Shown here piece after piece: positions 8,095-13,572 of a DNA stretch of 13,572 bases. The stretch lies in assembly GCA_032160545.1 (NCBI GenBank), contig JAVHVN010000187.1:1-13572 (forward strand), in the 5' to 3' direction. Made by a program: the position numbers and the translations under genes. Under the pieces are notes generated by a model. That model had not been told where the DNA came from, searched no databases, and was given only the letters and a program-made list of their open reading frames with translations. Source of the DNA: DATGFB01 sp032160545 (GTDB lineage: Bacteria > Actinomycetota > Actinomycetes > Mycobacteriales > Jatrophihabitantaceae). Each line of letters opens with the position of its first letter. Position 1 is the first letter of the stretch.

Positions 8095-8100
8095 AGGTTA
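8095..8100 (-). promoter_or_regulatory. -10 element of a probable leaderless lrpA promoter
   Basis: TAACCT fits TANNNT and ends 7 nt before the lrpA GTG, the spacing expected if transcription starts at the first base of the start codon. It lies in the 69-bp gap after copZ, so lrpA need not depend on copper-responsive transcription. Confidence 0.45.
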
Positions 8101-8156
8101 GCGAGCCGGTCCCGGCCGAGAACCGCCCCAGCGGCGCTCGACCCGATCCGGGCCGC

Positions 8157-8360
8157 TCATTCGACGACGGCGTAACCCGCCTCGTCGACGGCGTCGCGGA
8201 TCTGCTCGTCGGTCCAGCCGTCGCCGGTCACAGTGACCTGACCGCGTGCGAGATCGACGTCCACTGCCGTGACCCCGAGTACGGCGCCCACCTCGGCGCC
8301 TACCGCGTTGACGCAGTGCTCGCAGGTCATGCCGCTTACCGTGTAGATCTTCTCCGCCAT
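8157..8360 (-). CDS. copZ: CopZ-like copper chaperone (heavy-metal-associated domain)
   Basis: A 67-residue cytosolic single HMA-domain protein expected to bind Cu(I) and hand it to a P1-type ATPase or a metal sensor. The metal-binding loop GMTCEHC has both cysteines (13 and 16) at the usual place after the first strand. The rest fits the beta-alpha-beta-beta-alpha-beta ferredoxin-like fold: VNAVGAEVGAVLGVTAVDVDLARGQVTVTG and a final helix with EAGYAVVE. It starts at ATG 8360 behind GGAGG. A CsoR-type operator lies 23 bp upstream of the start codon. The partner ATPase (CopA) and CsoR are not in the window, so this is a stand-alone chaperone gene. Confidence 0.93.
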   Translation of the reverse strand: MAEKIYTVSGMTCEHCVNAVGAEVGAVLGVTAVDVDLARGQVTVTGDGWTDEQIRDAVDEAGYAVVE

Positions 8361-8382
8361 CGGTTCGCCTCCGTCGTCACTC

Positions 8383-8397
8383 TACCCCGGGGGGGTA
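8383..8397. promoter_or_regulatory. CsoR-type copper operator over the copZ promoter
   Basis: TACCCC and GGGGTA form a perfect inverted repeat with a 3-nt centre (TACCCCGGGGGGGTA). This G/C-tract dyad is what Cu(I)-sensing CsoR repressors recognise. It overlaps a minus-strand TAGAGT -10-like hexamer (8379-8384), placing the start of transcription near 8372, before the copZ ribosome binding site. Confidence 0.65.
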
Positions 8398-8471
8398 CCC
8401 AGCCACGCCAGCGCCGCCCCGTCGGCGCGGTAGGGCCGATGTTTCCCGCTGCGGGAGCCCCGCGCTCGGCG

Positions 8472-8497
8472 GTGTAAGGCGCCCCCGGTGCGGGTAG
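8472..8497 (+). promoter_or_regulatory. Candidate SigB/SigF-type promoter of the RsbW-like gene
   Basis: GTGT (8472-8475), 16 nt, then GGGTAG (8492-8497) differs at one base in each element from the actinobacterial stress-sigma consensus GTTT-N14-16-GGGTAT. It lies about 80 bp before the start codon of an anti-sigma-type ATPase, and such genes are often under the sigma factor they control. A 13-nt palindrome, TCCCGCTGCGGGA (8444-8456), is just upstream. Two mismatches make this tentative. Confidence 0.35.
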
Positions 8498-8578
8498 CCC
8501 CTCAGCAAGGAGCGGCGACCGCCGAAACGGACTCCCCGAGGAGCCTGACCGAGCCGCACCGGCTCACGAAGGACACGC

Positions 8579-9004
8579 ATGTGCTGGCAGGCGACGCAGA
8601 CCTATCCCTGCGACCGCAGTTCCCCCCGCCGGGCGCGTGCGTTCCTGCTTGACCAGTGGACGGCAGCCCTCGGTTCCGCTGACGCCCTCGGCGACATCAC
8701 CGCAGCCGCCGAAACGGTGACGAGCGAACTGATGACGAACGCGCTCAACGCAAGAAGCCTGCGGACCCGGCTGACACTCGCGATCCACCACACACGCGCC
8801 AGCATCGCCGTGCAGGACGAGGTCCCCGGCGACCCCCGCGCGAAACGCCCCGGGCCGCGTGAGATCTCGGGTCGCGGTTTGCAGATCGTCTCCCGCCTGT
8901 CCGACCGCTGGGGAGTCGAGCGATTGCCCGAGGGAAAGCGGGTATGGGCCGAGTTCGACCTTCCCTCGGATGCGACGCGAGCGCTGATCTGCCACGTGTC
9001 CTGA
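8579..9004 (+). CDS. RsbW-like ATP-binding protein (HATPase, anti-sigma/serine kinase type)
   Basis: A 141-residue stand-alone GHKL ATPase domain of the type that includes anti-sigma serine kinases such as RsbW and SpoIIAB, and the many small ATP-binding regulators of actinobacteria. The ATG at 8579 follows GAAGGA at 6-nt spacing. The N-box is SELMTNALNA (Glu50, Asn54); the next box reads VQDEVPGDP (Asp80), where canonical members have D-x-G-x-G, so the first glycine is replaced; the G2 region is SGRGLQIVSRLSDRWGV (98-113); the final strand is KRVWAEF. No anti-anti-sigma factor or sigma gene is adjacent, so the partner is unknown. A SigB-type promoter candidate upstream fits a stress role. 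Confidence 0.85.
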   Translation: MCWQATQTYPCDRSSPRRARAFLLDQWTAALGSADALGDITAAAETVTSELMTNALNARSLRTRLTLAIHHTRASIAVQDEVPGDPRAKRPGPREISGRGLQIVSRLSDRWGVERLPEGKRVWAEFDLPSDATRALICHVS

Positions 9005-9040
9005 AGCGCGGTCACCGCAATCCCCGCGGCGACGAATGGA

Positions 9041-9125
9041 TAATCCACAGCGGATACAGGGTTGTCCCCGGACGGCAGCACTTTTCCACCGCTTCGTCCA
9101 CAACGTTGTCCACAGAAGTGGACAA
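9041..9125. repeat. DnaA-box-like cluster A
   Basis: Compared with the actinobacterial DnaA box TTGTCCACA (or TTATCCACA), the plus strand has TAATCCACA at 9041 (one mismatch), TTGTCCCCG at 9062 (two), TTTTCCACC at 9082 (two), TCGTCCACA at 9094 (one) and a perfect TTGTCCACA at 9106. The minus strand has TTGTCCACT at 9117-9125 (one). That is six sites in 85 bp, mostly in one orientation, starting 36 bp after the RsbW-like gene. Confidence 0.6.
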
Positions 9126-9347
9126 TTGTCGGCCGGTCGCAGCAGCGCGGATTGGTTTTCCCGAGAACCTCGGGTTCGTAACACACAAAGCGGAAATAGC
9201 GCAGAAAGGCTGGTGCGCGGACGGTGGCGGATCGGCGCGAATCGGCGCGGAACTTCGCCGGGCAGGCCGGCGGCCGACGTGATACCGGTCACCCGGGCAC
9301 GGCGCGGTGCGAACGTCGCCTGGTGTTCGGAAAGCATTGGTGTGTCG

Positions 9348-9377
9348 GTGCGGGCCGCGAGGCACTCGCGCCCGCAC
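9348..9377. other. Strong hairpin, possible structured RNA
   Basis: GTGCGGGC (9348-9355) pairs with GCCCGCAC (9370-9377), and inside it GCGAG (9357-9361) pairs with CTCGC (9365-9369). One base (9356) is bulged and the loop is GCA. The 13-bp stem lies 6 nt before another long hairpin. It could be the 3' part of a small RNA or a terminator element. Confidence 0.45.
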
Positions 9378-9383
9378 AATGAA

Positions 9384-9418
9384 TGAGGCCCCTCCATGTA
9401 TGAGATGGAGGGGCCTCA
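9384..9418. terminator. 14-bp perfect hairpin, probable bidirectional terminator
   Basis: TGAGGCCCCTCCAT (9384-9397) and ATGGAGGGGCCTCA (9405-9418) are exact reverse complements around a 7-nt loop. On the minus strand it is followed by TTCATT; on the plus strand no T-run follows. It lies between the RsbW-like gene and the repeat region and could stop transcripts from either side. A minus-strand frame through the repeat region ends in a TGA inside the arm (9416-9418). Confidence 0.6.
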
Positions 9419-9541
9419 CCGACCCAGCTGCACCACTCGCGACCGATTGCTCGGTTGCGAGCCCGCGTTGCCGGACCATCGCGCGAACCGAGGACCGACC
9501 TGCCCAGCCACGGTCACCCGCGGCTCGGTGGTGACACCTGC

Positions 9542-9750
9542 CGTCGCCGGTCGCCCGACGCCGGTGGCCCTTCACCGCGAACGTCCCTGCCGAACTGGTT
9601 GCCCAGCCCGGCGGAAACACTCGCCCGATGCCGGTCGGCCTGCCTCGAGAACATCACCCGACGATGCCGGTTTCCCGACGCCTTCAGCTTCAGTTCCCGA
9701 TGCCGGACCCCCGACCCCGGTGGCTTCGAGGTTTCCCTCGAACCGGTTTC
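9542..9750. repeat. Degenerate tandem repeat, period about 36 bp
   Basis: CGATGCCGG occurs at 9626, 9662 and 9698, exactly 36 bp apart. Variants are CGACGCCGG at 9556 (70 bp before 9626), an intermediate CGAACTGGTT near 9591, CGTCGCCGG at 9542 and CGAACCGGTT at 9739. Read on the minus strand they encode 12-residue units such as GVGGPASG, GVGKPASSG and AGRPASGE, but an in-frame TGA (9572-9574) interrupts them and codon bias is weak. This is either a minisatellite or the relic of a repeat protein. Confidence 0.5.
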
Positions 9751-9810
9751 TCGCTCTCGCGATGGGCAATTTCTACTGGCCCGAAACGCGCTGCGCAAGA
9801 GGTATTCCCC

Positions 9811-9828
9811 TTTAATTTTTGGGATTTT
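9811..9828. other. AT-rich patch next to DnaA-box cluster B
   Basis: 15 of 18 bases are A or T (TTTAATTTTTGGGATTTT), exceptional in this very GC-rich window. It begins 20 bp before the first box of cluster B. It could be an easily melted element or an UP-like promoter element for xth. Confidence 0.4.
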
Positions 9829-9830
9829 CG

Positions 9831-9926
9831 GCGTCCACAGCGTCGTCCCCAGAAATGAGCCGGTTGTCCCCCGAAATCGGCGTTGTCCACCGCGTTGTCC
9901 ACCGTTCATCCACCGATTCATCCACA
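9831..9926. repeat. DnaA-box-like cluster B in the xth leader
   Basis: All on the plus strand and compared with TTGTCCACA/TTATCCACA: GCGTCCACA at 9831 (two mismatches), TCGTCCCCA at 9843 (two), TTGTCCCCC at 9864 (two), TTGTCCACC at 9883 and 9895 (one each, 12 bp apart), TCATCCACC at 9906 (two) and TCATCCACA at 9918 (one). The last box also forms a dyad, CCACA-GCTG-TGTGG (9922-9935). The cluster ends 21 bp before the xth start codon. Confidence 0.55.
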
Positions 9927-9947
9927 GCTGTGTGGCACCCTCGGGGC

Positions 9948-10745
<798 letters not shown>

Positions 10746-10780
10746 GCACGCTTGCGCTGGTCCCGGGGGCCGGCACTGGC

Positions 10781-10786
10781 TACAGT
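10781..10786 (+). promoter_or_regulatory. -10 element of the GMC oxidoreductase promoter
   Basis: TACAGT fits TANNNT and lies 62 nt before the ATG. Transcription would start near 10793, inside the KstR-like operator, which shares its first base with this hexamer. No clear -35 is present. Confidence 0.45.
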
Positions 10787-10799
10787 GCAACACGTTCTA
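10786..10799 (+). promoter_or_regulatory. KstR-type operator (TNNAACNNGTTNNA)
   Basis: TGCAACACGTTCTA fits every fixed position of the motif bound by KstR, the TetR-family repressor of sterol catabolism in mycobacteria and rhodococci. It covers the predicted transcription start of the GMC oxidoreductase gene, the usual place for a repressor site. No TetR gene is in the window. Confidence 0.55.
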
Positions 10800-10848
10800 G
10801 TTTTGGCCCGTGGACGGCGACCGCCGTCCTGTCGCGAGCGGGGACGAG

Positions 10849-12459
10849 ATGACGACTTCGGACTACGTGGTGGTCGGCGCCGGCAGCGCCGGCTGCATCA
10901 TCGCCCGCCGCCTGGCCGATACGGGCGCCACGGTGACGCTTGTCGAGGCGGGTCGCCGCGACAACACCCAGCTGGTGCGCAAGCCGGGCATGATCGGCCC
11001 GCTGCACAGCGTCCCGCAGCTGAAGAAGACCGTCGACTGGGGGCACTACACCGTCGAACAGAAGCACGCCCTCGGCCGCCGCATCCCACAGACGCACGGC
11101 AAGGTCGTCGGTGGTTCGAGCTCGATCAACGGCATGGTGTTCGTCCGGGGTAACCACCGCAACTTCGACGACTGGGCCGCCGAGGGCAACACCGGCTGGT
11201 CGTCCGAGGACGTCCTGCCGAGCTTCAAGCGGTTCGAGTCCTTCGAGGACGGCGGAAACGACTGGCGTGGCGGCGACGGCCCGATCAAAGTGATCCGCGC
11301 GCGCGACCTCACGCCGGCGTCCGAGTCCTTCATGGAGGCGTTCGCCCAGACCGCGGGGGTGAAGCAGAACCCCGACTACAACGGCGAGGAACAGGAAGGC
11401 GTCTCGATCTTCCAGCAGAGCAACTTCAGGGGGCTGCGCTCAAGTACGTCGGTCGGCTATCTCGACGACCGGCCGGCCAACCTCACCGTGCTGCCCAAGA
11501 CGATGGTCACCCGGGTCGTTGTCGAACGGGGCCGGGCGACCGGGGTCGAGATCGTCACGAAGCGGGGCCGCGAGTTGCTGCACGCCGATCGCGAGGTGAT
11601 CGTCAGCTCCGGCACGTTCGGCTCCCCTCACCTGCTGATGCTGTCGGGCATCGGTCCCGCCGAGCACCTGCGCGCGTTCGGCATCGACGTCGCAGCCGAC
11701 CTGCCCGTGGGCGACAACCTGCACGACCACCTCTTCGTGCCGATGTCGTTCGCGATGCCCACCGCCGTGCGCCGTCCGTCGCCGGGCTATTTCGCGAGGG
11801 CGTTCATCCGCGAGAACCTGCGCGCGGACAGCACCTGGCTGGCGCGCAGTGTGTTCGAGGTGGTGGCGTTCGTCCGCACGCCGTACGCGACCACGGTCCC
11901 GGACCTCCAGGTGCATGTGCTGCCGTGGAGCTACCCGTCGCCGAATCAGGACGCGCCGATCCGGCACGTCCCGGACCCGAGGCAAGCGCTGACCCTCATG
12001 TCGACGCTGATCTATCCCCAGAGCCGGGGCACCGTGCGCCTGACGTCGGCCGACCCGACGGCCGCGCCTGCGATCGATCCGAACTACCTTGAGCAGCAGG
12101 CCGACGTCGACGTCCTGGTCGCCGGCATGGAGCTGATTCGCGAGACGATGGCCGCCACGTCGATCGCAGGCTCGGTGACGTGCGAGGTGGCCCCGGGCCC
12201 GCAGTTCCCCACCCGCGCCGACCTCGCCACCGAGGTGCTCAACCGGGCGACGACGGTCTACCACCCGGTCGGAACGTGCCGAATGGGCGTCGACGAGCGC
12301 GCCGTGGTGGATCCGTCGCTACGGGTGCGCGGCATCGAAGGCCTGCGGGTGGTCGACGCGTCGATCATGCCGAGCATCGTCGGCGGGAACACCAACGCCG
12401 CCTCGATGATGATCGGGGAGCACGCCGCGGCGATGATGACCGCGTCAGTCGGGCAGTAG
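10849..12459 (+). CDS. GMC-family FAD-dependent alcohol oxidoreductase (choline dehydrogenase-like)
   Basis: Flavoprotein that oxidises an alcohol substrate with FAD as hydride acceptor; the exact substrate cannot be read from sequence. I start it at ATG 10849 (536 residues), where MTTSDYVVVGAGSAG begins the Rossmann fold and GGGGA lies 4 nt upstream. An upstream in-frame GTG (10810) lies 10 bp past the operator, has no ribosome binding site and adds 13 unconvincing residues. Motifs are the dinucleotide site VVVGAGSAGCIIARRLAD with VEAG; GMC signature 1, HGKVVGGSSSINGMVF (83-98); signature 2, SSGTFGSPHLLMLSGIGP (253-270); and the C-terminal active site with VYHPVGTCRMG (His about 472) and GGNTNAASMMIGE (Asn about 516). 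A KstR-like operator suggests a link to sterol or lipid catabolism. Its 3' end overlaps dinB. Confidence 0.92.
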   Translation: MTTSDYVVVGAGSAGCIIARRLADTGATVTLVEAGRRDNTQLVRKPGMIGPLHSVPQLKKTVDWGHYTVEQKHALGRRIPQTHGKVVGGSSSINGMVFVRGNHRNFDDWAAEGNTGWSSEDVLPSFKRFESFEDGGNDWRGGDGPIKVIRARDLTPASESFMEAFAQTAGVKQNPDYNGEEQEGVSIFQQSNFRGLRSSTSVGYLDDRPANLTVLPKTMVTRVVVERGRATGVEIVTKRGRELLHADREVIVSSGTFGSPHLLMLSGIGPAEHLRAFGIDVAADLPVGDNLHDHLFVPMSFAMPTAVRRPSPGYFARAFIRENLRADSTWLARSVFEVVAFVRTPYATTVPDLQVHVLPWSYPSPNQDAPIRHVPDPRQALTLMSTLIYPQSRGTVRLTSADPTAAPAIDPNYLEQQADVDVLVAGMELIRETMAATSIAGSVTCEVAPGPQFPTRADLATEVLNRATTVYHPVGTCRMGVDERAVVDPSLRVRGIEGLRVVDASIMPSIVGGNTNAASMMIGEHAAAMMTASVGQ

Positions 12460-13572
12460 CGGCACGGTCGGGCCGAGGTCGCGCCCGAGGAGCACACCCC
12501 GGGTCACCGAGGACGACCCGTACCGGTCGCGAACGCGATCGAGCACCGCGTCCAGCCCGGTGACGTCGCGGCGACCGAACGGCAGCTCCAGCTGCAAGGC
12601 GTCGGCGTCGGCGAGCTCGGCGAGCGTGACGCCGACGAGGGTGAGCCCCTGCTCGCGGATGAGCGCCGAATTGGCGCGCACCAGCTGCCTCAAGGCCGTC
12701 AGCACCGCGTCGGTGTCGGCGGTCGGCGCAGCCAGGGTGTGCGATCGCGTCGCACGGGTGAAGTCGTCGAACCGCAGCCGCAGGACGACGGTGCGGGCGA
12801 CTCGGCGGGCCGATCGCAGCCGCCGGCAGACCCGGTCGACGAGTGCGATCAGTCGCGCGTCCAGCTCGGCAGGTGACAGCCGACGCCGGCCGAGCGCCGA
12901 CTGCGACCCGATCGAACGCCTGCGGCGGCCGGTGACGACCGGCCGGGGGTCGCGGTTGTGTGCCAGCGCGTGCAGGTGCCGCGCGGACGCGGGGCCGAGC
13001 ATCGCAAGCAAGGTCTTCTCGTCGAGCGCTGCGACCTCGGCGACGGTGCGCACGCCGTAGGTCGCCAGCTTCTCGGCGGTGACCGCACCGACACCCCAGA
13101 GCCGGCGCACGGGCAGCGGATGCAGGAACGCGAGCTCACCCCCGGCTGGCACCACCAGTAAGCCGTCGGGCTTGCCGACGGCGCTCGCGACCTTGGCGAG
13201 GAACTTGGTTCCGGCGACGCCGACGGTGATCGGCAGGCCGACCCGCTCGCGGACGTCGGCACGCAGCCGCGCCGCGATGTCGACGGACGTACCGCGGATG
13301 GCACGCAACCCGCGGACGTCGAGGAACGCTTCGTCAACCGACAGCGGCTCGACCAGCGGCGTCGTGTCGCGAAAGACCTCGAACACCGCCCTGCTCGCTT
13401 CGAGGTATGCATCCATACGGGGCGGGACGACGATCGCGTCGCGGCACATCCGCAACGCCTGCCGCCCGCCCATGGCGGTGCGGACGCCGCACGCCTTCGC
13501 CTCGTAGCTCGCGGCGAGCACGACACCGCCACCGACGATCACCGGCCGGCCGCGCAGTCGCGCGTTGTCGCG
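12445..13572 (-). CDS. dinB: DNA polymerase IV (Y-family), 5' end outside the window
   Basis: Error-prone translesion polymerase. The minus-strand frame is open to the right edge: 375 residues, with the first visible being RDNARLRGRP, so only about 20-30 N-terminal residues, including the first catalytic Asp, are missing. Landmarks are VLAASYEAKACGVRTAMGG (finger region), LSVDEAFLDV with the catalytic Asp-Glu pair (about 80-81), a helix-hairpin-helix region, LWGVGAVTAEKLATYGVRTVAE, the SIGSQSALG linker to the little-finger domain, and a C-terminal QLELPF (327-332) that fits a beta-clamp-binding motif. Its stop lies inside the 3' end of the convergent GMC gene. No SOS box can be seen because the promoter is off the edge. 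Confidence 0.95.
   Translation of the reverse strand, partial: RDNARLRGRPVIVGGGVVLAASYEAKACGVRTAMGGRQALRMCRDAIVVPPRMDAYLEASRAVFEVFRDTTPLVEPLSVDEAFLDVRGLRAIRGTSVDIAARLRADVRERVGLPITVGVAGTKFLAKVASAVGKPDGLLVVPAGGELAFLHPLPVRRLWGVGAVTAEKLATYGVRTVAEVAALDEKTLLAMLGPASARHLHALAHNRDPRPVVTGRRRRSIGSQSALGRRRLSPAELDARLIALVDRVCRRLRSARRVARTVVLRLRFDDFTRATRSHTLAAPTADTDAVLTALRQLVRANSALIREQGLTLVGVTLAELADADALQLELPFGRRDVTGLDAVLDRVRDRYGSSSVTRGVLLGRDLGPTVPLLPD

Larger units (their letters stand above)
9005..9947. other. 943-bp gene-poor region with DnaA-box clusters, hairpins and tandem repeats
   Basis: No open frame here has convincing coding character: third-position GC is lower than in neighbouring genes, frames lack ribosome binding sites, and none recalls a family. 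The region holds DnaA-box-like clusters at 9041-9125 and 9831-9926, a small hairpin at 9160-9174 (CCCGAG-AAC-CTCGGG), a direct 10-bp duplication at 9231-9250 (ATCGGCGCG plus one base, twice), two strong hairpins at 9348-9418, a degenerate repeat at 9542-9750, and an AT-rich patch at 9811-9828. Apart from the duplication I see nothing specific between 9175 and 9347. Confidence 0.7.

Noticed and set aside
8377..8580. 67-codon minus-strand ORF upstream of copZ
   Set aside because: Arg/Gly/Pro-rich, no ribosome binding site, covers the copZ operator and the opposite promoter; not supported.
9137..9347. Known housekeeping RNA (tmRNA, RNase P RNA, SRP RNA)
   Set aside because: None of the conserved sequence blocks of these RNAs that I can recall appears here; only local hairpins are visible.
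9542..9750. CRISPR array
   Set aside because: The period near 36 bp is in the right size range, but units are degenerate end to end with no conserved repeat separated by unique spacers, and no cas gene is present.
9396..9815. 139-codon plus-strand ORF over the repeat region
   Set aside because: It starts inside the terminator hairpin without a ribosome binding site and has poor codon bias; the repeats explain its apparent pattern.
9005..9947. Chromosomal replication origin (oriC)
   Set aside because: The box clusters resemble one, but dnaA, dnaN, rpmH, recF or gyrB are absent, most boxes are imperfect, and the flanking genes are unrelated. I report a DnaA-box island instead.
9819..9947. Longer N-terminus for exonuclease III
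   Set aside because: The family begins at M-R-I-A-T-W-N; the upstream in-frame residues encode the DnaA-box repeats and have no protein character.
11440..12264. 274-codon minus-strand ORF inside the GMC gene
   Set aside because: Antisense shadow of a well-supported gene, rich in Arg, His and Asp/Glu with no recognisable domain.

Overview
The window is chromosomal DNA from a high-GC Gram-positive bacterium (Actinomycetota). The signs are very high GC with strong third-position GC bias, many GTG starts, an F420-type luciferase-like oxidoreductase, an lrpA-lat pair like that of Mycobacterium tuberculosis, and an aa3-type cytochrome oxidase. I cannot assign a genus from sequence alone. The gene content is mostly housekeeping and metabolic. 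I saw no transposase, integrase, phage gene, rRNA, tRNA or CRISPR array.

Layout. 1-1101 (-) is the N-terminal two thirds of ctaD, running off the left edge. 1278-2717 (-) is a 14-helix DHA2-type MFS exporter. After a divergent intergenic region, 2992-5196 (+) is a single-chain E1 alpha-beta 2-oxoacid dehydrogenase, followed 43 bp later by an F420-dependent LLM-class oxidoreductase (5240-6112 +), probably co-transcribed. A 15-bp inverted repeat separates this from a leftward block of copZ (8157-8360), lrpA (7629-8087) and lat (6227-7570). copZ has a CsoR-type operator over its promoter. lrpA and lat each have a -10 element placed as in leaderless transcripts.

8579-9004 (+) is a small RsbW-like ATPase, preceded by a candidate SigB/SigF-type promoter. 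Next comes a 943-bp gap (9005-9947) with no convincing gene, then xth (exonuclease III, 9948-10745 +), a GMC flavoprotein oxidoreductase (10849-12459 +) with a KstR-type operator in its leader, and dinB (DNA polymerase IV, 12445 to the right edge, -), which overlaps the GMC gene tail to tail.

The most unusual part is 9005-9947. DnaA-box-like 9-mers cluster at both ends (9041-9125 and 9831-9926), with an AT-rich patch beside the second cluster. Between them lie two strong consecutive hairpins and a degenerate, roughly 36-bp tandem repeat. No dnaA, dnaN, rpmH or other origin-flanking gene is present, so this is not an ordinary oriC. It could be a DnaA-titrating or regulatory locus that also controls xth. 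Two DNA-damage enzymes, Xth and DinB, sit close together on the right, but nothing in the sequence shows joint regulation.
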